DNA of 64,000 nt. It comes from Platanthera guangdongensis. Lineage: Eukaryota; Streptophyta; Magnoliopsida; Asparagales; Orchidaceae. Under the pieces are notes generated by a model that was given only the letters and a program-made list of their open reading frames with translations, was not told the origin of the DNA and searched no databases. Position numbers and translations under genes: made by a program. Position 1 is the first letter of the stretch; each line of letters begins with the position of its first letter. Of this stretch, positions 43,605-54,141 are shown one piece after another. Location of the stretch: the NCBI GenBank assembly GCA_039583875.1, contig CM077151.1, positions 122,641,047 through 122,705,046 of the forward strand, in the 5' to 3' direction.

Positions 43605-46442
43605 TGTAACGCCCCCGGTTTTTCCGTGTTTTGTTTGATCTTTGTTTGGCGTTACGATGTCGTTTTTCCAGCTCTTTGCCATCGTAGAACGTGGTCTTAG
43701 ATCTTAAGGTTCCTTGTGTAGCCTGGTTGTGGCCTGTTAGCAAGATTCCCCAGCTAGCTAGAGTCTGTTTGGTGACTCGGTTGGGCCTCTTAGGGAATGC
43801 TTATGTTTTTGGCATCGGGTGGTGATATCTCGGGTTTTTGTTCGTCGAATGCTAATTTCGACTTCGCAGTTGTGTTCGTAGCGTGGGTTTTTAGCTGCGA
43901 TGTGAATTTCATCAATTTCCGAGATGTTTTGGGTCTCACGTTGTTTGATATTGAGTGTAAGTAATTAATATGTATTGATTGCTTATTATTAAAACTGATG
44001 CATATATATAGCCTTAGGTTAGAAATTAGGGCTCGGTTCATTGCTTTTTCATTTTCTCTTTTGGAAGGAGCCGCCGCATATACGAGAGGAAGAGAACCGC
44101 CGGACTACCCTAGCCTTCGGACGCCGATTCCTGGAGATTTAGCGGTCGAAATTCGATTTCGAGAGTGGATCTGGATTGCTCTCGCCTGGATCTGCTTTCT
44201 TTCTGTTCCTCGGCTTGGTGCTCTGTGACTAGATCCGAGAGTGAGGGAAGTCGCCGACCAAGTTTTTCTGGTATTGAGGCAAGTGATGTTCCCTCATCCT
44301 TGCCATAGTCGATCCTTGTTTTCTTCTTTATTAAATTTTATCTCTCTCCTGCTTAGATCCTAGGTGTACACTAGGGTTCGTCCCCGATTATACTGTGGTT
44401 AGTGTAGAGAAGTTCCAGTTAAATCTCAGTTTTTTCCTGAGAGATTGTGTCTATTAGGGACGGAATTAGTACGGTTCAGGTCGAGTAGTTGCTATTGCCG
44501 ATGGATGATGAAATTCTAGAGAGAGGCCTGGTTCTCATTTTGGTTGGTTGCTGGGTCTGGCGCCTGTAGCCAGTCGGGGTGTCGATACTTTGTGTCGACA
44601 CCAGCCAGTCGTGGTGTCGACACCTTGTGTCGACACCGGCCAGTCGGGGTGTCGACACTTTGTGTCGACACCGGCAGCGGTAGTGTCGACACCTGTGTCG
44701 ATACCGGCCACAGTGGTGTTGACACCTTGTGTCGACACCGGCAGCGGTAGTGTCGACACCATGTGTCGACACCGGCCGCAGAGGTGTCGACACCTTGTGT
44801 CGACACCGGCCGCTGTGGTGTCGACACCTTCTGTCGACATCGGCCGCTGTGGTGTCGACACCTTGTGTCGACACCGGCCGCTGTGGTGTCGACACCTTGT
44901 GTCGACACCGGCCGCAGAGGTGTCGACACCTTGTGTCGACACCGGCCGCTGTGGTGTCGACACCTTGTGTCGACACCGGCCGTTGTGGTGTCGACACTTT
45001 GTGTCGACACCGGCCTGTTGTGGCGTCGACACATCGTGTCGACGCTGGTTGCTGTGCTGGCCTTGGGGTCATGTAAGACTCGGGGTTGGTTCGGTTTAGG
45101 CGTGCAAGGCCGCGTCGGTTGGACCCAACGTTTTTGCCTTGGGTTCATGTGTTTCCTTAGGATTGTGAGTGTGACTTTTTTTCCTATTTCCCTAGGGGGG
45201 GGGTATTGGGCGTTCGGCTAGTTTCTGCATGCCGACTCTTGGGTTGTGGCAGGTGGTGGAGTTTTGGTGGCCTCTGGAGGGGTAGTTTTATGTGGAGAGC
45301 TGTGGCCACCGCCTTTTGCCCCGGTTTGGGTTGGCGTGTGTGGGACCCTAGTGCTGCCACTGTTTGACCCCTTAGCCCTATTTGGATCTGATTTTGGTTA
45401 TGTATTCAGATCCATGTTTTGACCACTGCCATTTACCCACGTGTTAGGACTGTTAGTCCCTTTCCTGTTTATGTTTTCTTTTTCTTTTGGCATATATGTA
45501 TATGTCTTGTTGCTGTTGCAGACTCTTTTGGTAGGACATATTGGTTTTATTGCTCGCACTTGGTGTGCCTTGCTGTGCTTTAGAAAGTACTCTTTTCTTA
45601 CTGTCATCCCCTTTCTTTTGCTTATAGCAGTTGTTGTCGGCATTGGTAAACCCTTCTTATTTGTTCATAAATCTAATGCTCTATCTACCTTTTTGATTAC
45701 TTTCTTGCTGAGGTGTTCTTTTCTTGAATGCCTCAGGTCCAGGTGGTAGCCAGTTCAGCGGCTAGTTCTTTTGGAGGGGCTGGTTGGTGGCCTCTTGGGT
45801 AGCTGAGATAGCAGATTCCCGATTTTTGTGAGGTAGTCCTTTACCTTTCTGTACGGACATACATACTCACCAATGGGTTCATGTCAGGTTGTTGGCACCC
45901 ACTGGTGGCTTCTTGCGATGCTGGTATGAACTTAAACTGCTATATTTTTGCCTATATGTGGTTGTTTACTTGCTCCTGGGAAGGATTTATGTTAGGTTGC
46001 ATGTTAGATATTTTAAACCCTAAAAGCATTATTATATGTACCTTATGCATAACATATTTATAAAATAAAGGCACTATTTTTCCTTAGCGTAAAAACACTA
46101 TCTTTCATACATACTATATTCACCTTAGAGTCGTGCATATCATGAGTCGTCCCTCGGGGACACTTATGCTTATTTAGGGTGCCAACTTAATTGAACCAAA
46201 GTATTTTCCGCTGCGTATAAATATACTTTTATTTGTGGACTAGCTGATCCACCGTGCCGAGGGATACGACCTTTCAACATAACTTGTTTTCTTTCATAAT
46301 TAATCAACAATATTCCTTAGAAACAAAGGTCTGGAGTTTTGCCTGAGCGTGTGCAGTTATCCCCGACATGACGTGGCATCACGACACGTGTTTTCTCTTG
46401 CTCTGATATGATTTCTTCGTTGAGAAAATACGGGTTTTGATA
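43605..46442 (+). repeat. E2 5' LTR
   Basis: Begins TGTAACGCCCCCGG and ends GGGTTTTGATA. About 2.84 kb. TATATATA near 44003-44010. Contains the GTGTCGACAC minisatellite (44576-45048). The remaining LTR has only chance open frames. Confidence 0.85.
44576..45048. repeat. 34-bp minisatellite of GGTGTCGACACC palindromes in E2 LTR
   Basis: About fourteen units of roughly 34 bases. Each has two palindromes, GGTGTCGACACC and TGTGTCGACACCGG, separated by TT and a GCCGC(T/A)G(T/A) spacer. Nearly all copies keep the central CpG. The open frames on both strands here are a by-product of the repeat. Confidence 0.95.
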
Positions 46443-46444
46443 GT

Positions 46445-46464
46445 TGGTATCAGAGGGAGGTTGC
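46445..46464 (+). other. E2 primer binding site
   Basis: TGGTATCAGAGGGAGGTTGC two bases after the LTR end, complementary to initiator-Met tRNA. Confidence 0.8.
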
Positions 46465-46599
46465 TTGACAAATGGTCGGGCAACCTTTCCCTTGTTTGCA
46501 TTAGTGGTAGCACCATACCATACACACACCGATATGTGATCAGCACGTCTTGGCCGAAGCACGAACACTACACTCATGAGCATAAAGAAGTATACATGG

Positions 46600-46779
46600 C
46601 ATATTATGTAGTATGGGATGCATAATATGTGTTTGTATATGAATCCACCATAGGAGGCAACATTTGAGGGTTATGTAGTATGGGATGCATAACCTCACCA
46701 CATGAATGCGGCTAGCACGTTTTCATTTTTTTCGTTGCATGGGAATGTTATGTAGTATGGGATGCATAACATTTTCATG
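46600..46779 (+). promoter_or_regulatory. Three leader hairpins with one invariant loop (E2)
   Basis: 46600-46629, 46665-46697 and 46738-46779 each contain the loop TAGTATGGGATG closed by TTATG and CATAA-type ends. Outer stem bases differ but still pair: CATATTATG/CATAATATG; TGAG(G)GTTATG/CATAACCTCA; and a 15-bp CATGGGAATGTTATG arm that pairs throughout with two G-T wobbles. They lie in the leader between PBS and gag, where packaging or dimerisation signals are expected. Confidence 0.75.
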
Positions 46780-47130
46780 TGTACGTCGCCCATGGCATGC
46801 ATTAAGGCTTTTTTTTAGAATGCATAGCACATCATGCATAGCATAACATTTCATAAGCACAACGTGTCAAGCTAAAGATTTGCATGATGACATATGTACA
46901 CGCATGGTTTTGAGTCAAACAGAATACAAGTACATGCATTCATGGTTTAGGCACATGAGTTAGTATGATGGTGGTGAACTATCTTAGGTCAAGCATAATA
47001 TCATCGTGGTAAAAACAACTACCAGAGCAAGTTCTATAGTTGAAGTTCATATTTAAATGTGTTTGTCTGTGCCGGGTAGTTTTGTTCTAGCTGTTGGGTA
47101 GGTTTTGTCTAAAGCTGGTGCGTTTATAGG

Positions 47131-47920
47131 ATGGCGAGACGTCCTGCAACGAGATTGACCCCCCAATCCGAGGGTGAGACGTCAGGAGCGCAGAGCGATG
47201 CGTTGGTAGAAAGCCTGTGACAGAGTAATGAGGCATTATCGAGGCAGGTAGTGGCTATGCAGGCTTAGATTCAGTCCCTTGTAGTAGTGGTGGCGGGTCA
47301 GATTCCGAGAGCTCAGGACCCCGATGAGGGGGTAACTATTCCTTCCCCTCCTGCTCCTCCCATGCCTTTGGTTGTGGTGCCCCCGGAGATGGCGTTTATA
47401 TCCCAGTTTCAGCGGCTGAGACCCCCTACTTATGATGGGCAAGTAGATTTCATGATTTTGGATGACTGGCTGATTACCATTGAGGAGATGTTCTCTTACT
47501 CAGGGATTACGGACGATCAGAGAGTGATGCTTGCTGACTACCAGCTCAAGGGCTTAGCAAAGAATTGGTGGCTGAGGGAGAAAGAGAGCTTGGTGGCAGG
47601 CTGCACTTGGGAGTCATTTAAGGTGATGTTGTTAAGTAAGTTTCTGCCTTCAGTCGAGCGGGACCGGATAATGAATGACTTTCTTCATATAAAGTAGCGG
47701 AAACTCACGGTTAGTGAGTATGAGATTGAGTTTAGTAAGTTGAGTCGGTTTGCTCCTGGTCTGGTGATTGTTGAGGCAGACCGAGTTAAGCGATTTCTGG
47801 GTGGACTAAGAAGCGACATTCAGCAGTTAGCGAATGCCTACGGAGCAGTCAGTTATGCCGGTGTGGTTGAAGCTGCCTTGAGGGTTGAGGCCATTGAGAA
47901 TGCCAAGAATAGAGGCCAGT
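47131..47920 (+). pseudogene. E2 gag
   Basis: The ATG at 47131 opens MARRPATRLTPQSEG. The typical gypsy gag domain includes FQRLRPPTYDGQVDFMILDDW, ITIEEMFSYSG, LKGLAKNWWLREKE, FLPSVERDRIMNDF and SKLSRFAPGLV. Stops occur near 47219, 47266 and 47695. It aligns well with E1 gag up to VEAIENAKN, after which D2 sequence follows in the same frame. The zinc knuckle is lost. Confidence 0.85.
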
Positions 47921-48263
47921 ACTTGCTGATGGCCGCGCGGCTGGAAGGTGACAGAGAAGAGATCCCACATGTGCAAGGCGGCGAGAACCAAGACCTGCCG
48001 GCGGAGACCGGCGGAGAACAGCGGCCTGCACTACCAACTCCTGCAGAGTTGCCGGGTACTAGCCGCCCGGCCTCTGGCGAGAGTTCGCATCCTCCGGTGG
48101 CCGCGGCGCCTAACCAGGTCGTAGTTCCAAGCGGTCTGGGGGCCCAGGCGATCCACATGATACCGTTTGCGAGAGTTGAGCGAGACGCTGCGCGAGTTCA
48201 TCGGTCTCTGCATGCGCTTGAGAGATTTAAGCCAGGTGTACGTTGCGGTTGTGCAGACCGGTG
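47740..48263 (+). other. Chimeric open frame across the E2/D2 junction
   Basis: 174 codons. The N-terminal 60 are E2 gag; from about 47920 the rest is the end of D2 gene 1 (VERDAARVHRSLHALERF). The two elements happen to join in frame. No start or promoter argues that it is expressed. Confidence 0.7.
47920..48263 (+). pseudogene. D2 gene 1, 3' end
   Basis: Remaining 3' part of the opposite-strand gene 1: Pro/Ser/Gly-rich, then FARVERDAARVHRSLHAL, parallel to D1 27700-27780. The rest is lost at the junction. Confidence 0.55.
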
Positions 48264-48731
48264 AACAGGTCGCGCACATAGGAAGAGACAGGCCGGAAGA
48301 CGACAAACGATCCTGAGCGACTTGAGAGATTTAAGCCGCGCGGACAATTGAAATATTATGTTGTAATATATATTTTTTCTCTGGATGTTGAACAATTTGA
48401 TTGATGTAAACTGTTGTATTTTATTATGCTGCGAACTGAATGCGGCTTATGCGGTTTGTATTTATAATCCACATGTCTGCTGCTTATTCTGAGAAATTTA
48501 AAGTTTTGGAAAGTAGTCGCGCGGTCTGGCGAACAGTACGCCGGCTTGAATACTTGATATCCACATGATTCGCCATAGAATATTTCTAAGTGCAGGGAAA
48601 TAGCCGTGCGGACTGATGGGCTAAACGGCGGCTTGGTCACTAAGCTGTTCTGCACTTCCAGCAGACTTAGGCCGCGCGGCGTGACAACTAGCCGCGATTT
48701 GACGTTGGGCACTGTAGCTTCACGGATTTTC
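48264..48731. other. D2 spacer between genes 1 and 2
   Basis: Non-coding. Dense in GCCGCGCGG / GCGGCTT words. Ends at the TATA box of gene 2. Confidence 0.6.
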
Positions 48732-48739
48732 TATAAATA
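48732..48739 (+). promoter_or_regulatory. TATA box of D2 gene 2
   Basis: TATAAATA in TTTTCTATAAATAGCGCAG, 45 bases before the ATG at 48777. Conserved with D1. Confidence 0.65.
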
Positions 48740-49488
48740 GCGCAGACCCCGTAGATTTCATCACAAATCAAGAAGGATGCGGGCTAAGTCCAAGTCGTTG
48801 CGGTCTGACAAGGCCACAGCCGTTAGGACAGACGCGGCCTCCGCCTTCCACTCAGCTGACCACAAAGAATGACGGCTTACAAAAGTCGAGCTGGATGACT
48901 TTGTCGAGAAACATATGCAAGGAAGTCCGCTGATCGCGCGGCTTCCTCGGCAGGATGAGCGGATTAACTCCTCCAACGCGAATCAGATCGCAGTCCCCAT
49001 TGACCACTTCGACTGCGGCTTCAGCTTCCCGGTCTTGCTAGAGGCCGTAGCGGTCTTCGACCACTATGGAGTTGTGCCCGGACAACTTCCCCCAAACTCG
49101 ATAGCCGCAATATACAGCTTCATCTCTTATCTGAGGTCGGAAAGAGTCCGCTTCACTATGAGGCTCTTCCGAGAGTGCTTCTCGGTGCGGTCTATCCCGG
49201 ACTCCGGGACAAAGATCTTCCGGGGGCACCTCTACTTCGGCTGCAGAGGGCTGAAGATAGTCAACTTGGCCAACAAGATCGCGAACTGGCCGGAGCGGTT
49301 TCTGATCTTCGAGGGAAACCTGGGGTTGCTGCCAGTCGACCCCCAAATCCGCGAAGAAGCCGCCTTTGGCAGCAGCGGCTTGGACGGCATGGAGAAGGAG
49401 ATTTACGACTTCTTCAGGGGCGAGCGGCTTGATGTAAACCACTACATCCCGCTGCTGCCGTCGCTAGTAGGAGTCGAAGCGGAAGACA

Positions 49489-49562
49489 GTAAGTGTTAAG
49501 CCGGCCGACCTGAATTCTTAGCCGTGCGGCCTGAAAACTAACTTTGCCTTCTATCTTTGCAG
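49489..49562 (+). other. Intron 1 of D2 gene 2
   Basis: GTAAGTGTTAAG to TTCTATCTTTGCAG, 74 bases, phase 1. Without splicing the frame meets TAA at once. Confidence 0.75.
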
Positions 49563-50056
49563 CTGCTGTGGCGGTCCCGCTGAACAAGTCGCAGACTCCT
49601 GGCGGCTTGACCCTCACTCAAAGAGAAAAGAGAGCGAAGCGGGTCAAGCCGGCGCGAGTTGCGGAGGAGGAGGACTCGGACTCCTCTGGAGAGTTCATGC
49701 TGCAAGGAACCGGCAGCAGCCTGAAGGATGTCCACGGCGACCCGGCCTTGCGGTGGAGTCCGGACGGCAAGTCGGTGACGATCTCCACCGCCCTCCCCTA
49801 CTGGGGAGCAGAAGAAGTAAGCCGCCATGCGAGCGCGGTTGGCGGCGCGCTGTACGGCAAGCGCAACTTGAGGGCTATGCGACGAGTTCCTCCGGACGAC
49901 CTGCCGCGGCTAGCCGCGCAAGTCGGCGCGAGGAGCTTTGTGGCAAGTCACTTCATGGGGCTTGCCTACAAGCGGCTGATGAAGGAGAACAGCGGCATGA
50001 AGACACAGTTAGGCGAGCAACAAGAAGAGAACAAGCGGCTTAAGGAAAAGGAGGCA

Positions 50057-50130
50057 GTAAGACATTACCGTTACCCGTGCGGTTTGAATTATGTAACCGC
50101 GCGGCCTTACCTTTATCTTTTGTTTTGCAG
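50057..50130 (+). other. Intron 2 of D2 gene 2
   Basis: GTAAGACATTACC to CTTTTGTTTTGCAG, 74 bases, phase 0. Confidence 0.7.
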
Positions 50131-50577
50131 GAAATGTACAACCCCGCCAACCCGATCTTCCAAGACCAAGTCTTCCCCCAACTCATCCAAGGAATCGATG
50201 GAGCGCTTAACCGCCTCCGGGACCTTGGCGGCTTGGCCACCGGCTTCACCGACTTCACATGCGCCGACATCTACCCTTCCCTGAAGGAGCAGGTGGCCGA
50301 CGTCTATAAGTCGATCAAGGGCAAGGCCAAGGTCGGGGAAGAAGTCGTCGAGGTGGTGGGAGACGCCGTGGAAGAGGTCGGCCAGGGAAGTCGGAGTCCA
50401 CGCACATTTCCTGAGTCCGGCGGCCAAGAGTCGGAGACCGCGCGGCCAGACTCGACATCTTCTGATGGTTCAGCGAGCTCCGTAACTAGCAGCGGGTATT
50501 CTTTATCATCTGTCGATGTTGGCGATGGCAGTGATTTGGACTCTCCTGCGACTAAGAAGCTCAAATCGGGCGATTAG

Positions 50578-52093
50578 AAAATTTATAACTTGTTTTGTAT
50601 TTTTAACTTTTTTGAAATCGGCGGCATTGTTTTTGTAACCGCGCGATTAATATCTTGTAACACTTAATGACATAGTAATGAAGGCACTTTTACCTTACTC
50701 TTTGTTGCATCTTACTTTTCTTACTTGACTAAGTCCGCGCGGTCTCAGTTTAGCTTCTGATTTAAAATATAAGTATGTAAACCGGCTGAGTTTGCGCTGC
50801 GACTTCAACAAAGCTATCCGCAAGAGAGAGATATTCCCTGCGATTTATACCGGAGTGCACGTCAACAATAAGCCGAGCGGCTAACAATTTAAACCGCAAT
50901 TTTCCTTGATGAATTATTCAACGTTATCTGCTAGAAGAGCTGAATTGCCGCGGCTTGTTCATACTTAAACCGTGACCGCTAAGCCGCGCGGCCACCTGTC
51001 GCAGTCGGCAGACATCCACAACATTGAAATATTAGATTGCGGCTAGGGCGAACTTTGAAACGAATTGCCCACTTGATTAAAGGAACAGGAAAAGAGAAAC
51101 AAGCATCGGCTTCCGATGACACAGACCGATATAGCCATATGGAAGCCGGGAACTCTTGTGACGATAGTTCGCTGATTTAGCTGATATAATTAATACCATA
51201 AATCGGCAGATCAATAGCCAGGAATTAAGTGCCAGAAGCAGGTCGGGCGACCTCTTTTTCATATGAATAACAAACCGGCAATTGATATACATAAGCCGAA
51301 TAAGATACTGAATAGCGGATAGGCGGACGTAAGTCGGCCGAGTTCCCAAATATATTAATGATAATCCGGCCGGTAAGAACAGGAAAGTTAAAAAACTTAA
51401 GCCGGAATATGCAACCGGGCGGCTTGTGTAAATAATTATAAAACCTGCACAGGCCGCTAAATAAAACCGCGAGACAGCGGATAGGCGCGTGTTGTCCTGC
51501 AAAAATAGGTGAAGATATGCACTTATGTGTCAATGTGGGCAGGTGCGCGTGGCATTGCTTTCCACATAAAGAACACATAAGCGGGATCGAAATTCTTAAA
51601 TTCCATGACCAATGTCAAGCGGGACAAGTACGCAACGTCTGCGACTGAAGTCAAGCAGGACAAGTACGCAATGTCTGCGACCGAGATCAAGCGGGACAAG
51701 TACGTAAAGCCTGTCTGTGACTGAAGTCATGCATGACGGGTACGCAATGCCTGCGACTGAAGGTCAAGCGGAAAACCCACTACACATCTGCTACTGAAGT
51801 CGAGCAGGATGTGGAGGGCTTAAGAATTCGAAAGGGGCTCTTGCCCCTACATGCATGCATATAGGCATAAAGAGTAAAGCTAAAAATAAGCTTCAAATGA
51901 AAAAGTAACATTTGCATGATGTTAAGGAAGTGAAAAAGGATATATATTTGTAGCTTTATCATGCCTTATTAATACCGATTGCGAAGGAGATGTTATGTAT
52001 TATTCTGAACACAACCACTTTTCATTATAGAAAGAGAGAGGAATCACTGCTTGAATTATTGAGCAAGAAATGAAAGATTGCCTTAGAGAGTTA
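50578..52093. other. D2 spacer between gene 2 and gag
   Basis: AT-richer non-coding sequence with scattered CCGCGCGG words and a 36-bp tandem repeat (51614-51800). No pol motif in any frame. The hydrophobic minus-strand open frame at 51077-51502 has no recognisable feature and is probably chance. Confidence 0.6.
51614..51800. repeat. 36-bp tandem repeat in D2
   Basis: Five units of 36-40 bases starting GTCAAGCGGGACAAGTACG and ending TGCGACTGAA, diverging to the right. Confidence 0.85.
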
Positions 52094-53203
52094 CTAAATA
52101 ACATATTCTTGCAACTTTCCAGCTCTTACAAGTTGATTAGCCAATTTCCTGAGAGATATGCAATCTTCTGCTAGATGACCAATATCTTTATGATACTTGC
52201 AAAAAAGTTGCTCGTGCCGATACTTGATTTTGGATTTCATACGCCGAGGCTTCTTGAACTCAGGCATTCCCTGAATGATTATCAAAAGATCTTCCATAGG
52301 AATTTTAAACTTAACATATTTACCTGAACCTTTTTCATACTTTGGAATTTTATCCTGGAGAATATAAGGAGACTTGCAGTATTCAACTTGCAAAACATCT
52401 TGTGAGTAAATAGATTGCTGTTGACCAGAAGTCCCTTGAGATTGTTTGGCCATTTGATTCAGAAATGAAACATAACCTTTATTTGCCTCTTCGCCCATTA
52501 TGAATGCATTAACTATATCAAGAAGATCTCCGTAGCTCTTGGGATATTTTGTGGTGAGCTTGAATTTCAATGGGCCTTCTTGGAGTGCATTTATGAAAGC
52601 ATACAAGTAATAGTCTTGATGGACGCTACAAATATCTAAAACCTCCTTTTGAAACCGATCAACAAAATCTGGATTAGACTCGTCAATTCCTTGCTTGATT
52701 CGGAAGAGAGCTCCAACGTCTCTTTTCCGCTTCCTGTAAATAGCGAATCTAGAAATAAATTGACTTCGAAGATCCTTAAAGCTGGTTACTGATCGAGGTG
52801 GGAGGCTATAAAACCATTCTCTTGCAACATTGCCAAAAGACATAACGAAGAGTTTGCATTTTACTCCATTTGACACTTTTCTCAATGAAATAGCTGATTC
52901 AAAAGCTTGCAAATGAGAAAACGGATCATCACATCCAGAATACTCCGGGAGACGCGGTACTCTGAAGTTATCGGAGACAGTATCCCACTGAATTCGATCA
53001 ATGAATGGAGAAGGGGCCTCTTCTTCGTCCTCATAAAGAGGTTCATTTGCAACAGATTCTAGGCCACGCTCAACACTGTCTGCAAAAATTTCTCTATGAG
53101 GGTCAACAACCTCACTATTAAGATACGAGCAACCCTGCACTTCTGAGAGATCTGTAGTCACTGAGATGCGGCTCGATTTATCATGACCCTTTGCAGGATT
53201 CAT
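52094..53203 (-). CDS. D2 gag (Tat-like)
   Basis: 369 codons, uninterrupted. The start is the ATG at 53203 (MNPAKGHDKSSRISV); the open frame extends a little upstream without ATG. The gag domain has FRVPRLPEYSGCDDPFSHL, NGVKCKLFVMSFGNVAREW, FKDLRSQFISRFAIYRKRKR and an FVDRFQKEVLDI segment. The C-terminal knuckle-like CKYHKDIGHLAEDC followed by LRKLANQLVRAGKL is typical of the Tat/Ogre and Athila gag family. It ends at a stop with no protease or RT after it. Being intact while the neighbouring elements are broken, it may be a recently active or trans-mobilised copy. Confidence 0.88.
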   Translation of the reverse strand: MNPAKGHDKSSRISVTTDLSEVQGCSYLNSEVVDPHREIFADSVERGLESVANEPLYEDEEEAPSPFIDRIQWDTVSDNFRVPRLPEYSGCDDPFSHLQAFESAISLRKVSNGVKCKLFVMSFGNVAREWFYSLPPRSVTSFKDLRSQFISRFAIYRKRKRDVGALFRIKQGIDESNPDFVDRFQKEVLDICSVHQDYYLYAFINALQEGPLKFKLTTKYPKSYGDLLDIVNAFIMGEEANKGYVSFLNQMAKQSQGTSGQQQSIYSQDVLQVEYCKSPYILQDKIPKYEKGSGKYVKFKIPMEDLLIIIQGMPEFKKPRRMKSKIKYRHEQLFCKYHKDIGHLAEDCISLRKLANQLVRAGKLQEYVI

Positions 53204-53479
53204 CCTGAAAAGAGAGAAATAGCCGAACTTTTGCAAGAGACCGCAGAACAGCGGCGGCTTAACGTGGCAGCTAGACGATTCTGCAAACCGATAAGAAGAC
53301 CGGCTGAAAAGAGAGCGGATAGAATGCCAGGTTCCGCAGCACTGCAGGCGGGCTGAAAACCTTAGCCGGCGAAACCGCGGCTTGCCCGACAGGCCGCCGA
53401 ACTCTAGAGGATAGAGCGGTCTAATTAGCTAGACCGCTGATTTCATCGATTAGTCGAGATCTGAAGGCCGCGTGTTAAC
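53204..53479 (-). other. D2 leader
   Basis: Between the LTR end and gag. No clear primer binding site matching a common tRNA is seen directly after the LTR end (minus strand GTTAACACGCGGCC). Confidence 0.4.
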
Positions 53480-54141
53480 TGTTGATGCACGAAAACGGAC
53501 AGGGAGTCGGGCACCACCAGCTAACGGTTCGAACACCGGGGAATAGGGAAGGAAAGGAGAAGACTGTCGACTAATCGGTTACTAGCGGTCGCGGCTAAAG
53601 GGCAGAAAAGAGGAGGGGCCGCTGGCAGCGGCAACAGCAGAGTTCGCCCGCCGCGGCTTAAATGCCACTCCTGCGGCGGGCTTTCCTTTACTTAAAAATG
53701 AGACAGTTACAACGAGTAAAAGGAGAACCCGGACGGACTACAAGCCGCAATACACTAGACTTGAGACCGCAGCTCTTAACAGGCGAGCTACTGGATCCCA
53801 GTCATGGTGTCTTGGGGAGTGCACCCTCCCCCTATTTATAGGCTCGGGGGCCTGCCCAAACGGGCAGGGCTAAAATTACCGGCTGCCCGGGGTACAGGAG
53901 AACCGGGCAGAGGTGAGGGAAGCAAAAGAGAGAGAAACAAGAAAGGAGGGAAGCCGCGCGGCCTGGCGGATTCCTCCTGGCGAGCTGACGGCTGAGTCCT
54001 TAGGCCTTGCCGCTGAGCAGGGTCGGCGTTGGCAGCGGCCTGACATGGAGACCGCCCGGCTTGGGAGGCTTGGCGGCTTGAGTAGGCAGGCCGCCCGGTC
54101 TGGAAAGATGCGCGGGCAGGTCGCGGATTCCGGGCTTATCA
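53480..54141 (-). repeat. D2 5' LTR
   Basis: Plus-strand ends TGTTGATGCACGAAAACGG and CCGGGCTTATCA. On the minus strand it starts TGATAAGCCCGGAATCCGC, resembling the D1 start. Minus-strand TATAAATAG at 53833-53840. 662 bp. Right flank is TTTTT of A2 ORF3. Confidence 0.85.

Larger units (their letters stand above)
43605..47920 (+). mobile_element. E2: chromovirus-like gypsy, 5' part
   Basis: 5' LTR, PBS, structured leader and most of gag, plus strand, inserted in G (left flank GTCGA). Cut within gag at about 47920, where D2 sequence starts. No pol present. Confidence 0.85.
48777..50577 (+). pseudogene. D2 gene 2: opposite-strand, three-exon gene with gypsy-type transposon domain
   Basis: Exons 48777-49488, 49563-50056 and 50131-50577, joined in phases 1 and 0 by introns of 74 bases each. 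Exon 1 encodes IDHFDCGFSFPVLLEAVAVF, HYGVVPGQLPPNSI and LIFEGNLG, a good match to the putative gypsy type transposon domain family. Exon 2 has basic LTLTQREKRAKRVKPAR and a short coiled coil ending KTQLGEQQEENKRLKEKEA. Exon 3 is acidic and Ser-rich, ending PATKKLKSGD. One nonsense TGA (48870-48872) sits in exon 1 where D1 has TGC; otherwise the reading frame is intact, suggesting recent decay. Role unknown; Tat elements are known to carry such opposite-strand ORFs. Confidence 0.8.
47920..54141 (-). mobile_element. D2: Tat-like gypsy with gag, no pol, and opposite-strand genes
   Basis: Right to left: 5' LTR (54141-53480), leader, gag on the minus strand (53203-52094), a 1.5-kb spacer, then plus-strand gene 2 (48777-50577) and the end of plus-strand gene 1. 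No pol lies between gag and these genes. The left end, including the 3' LTR, is cut at E2. It is inserted in A2 ORF3. It resembles gag-only terminal-repeat elements of the Tat type. Confidence 0.75.

Noticed and set aside
44476..45221. Overlapping open frames on both strands
   Set aside because: All lie in the 34-bp GTGTCGACAC minisatellite. The repeat unit happens to lack stops in most frames, and the proteins are just the repeat translated.
51077..51502. Minus-strand 141-codon hydrophobic protein in the D2 spacer
   Set aside because: No start context, domain or conserved counterpart in D1. The composition follows AT-rich sequence.
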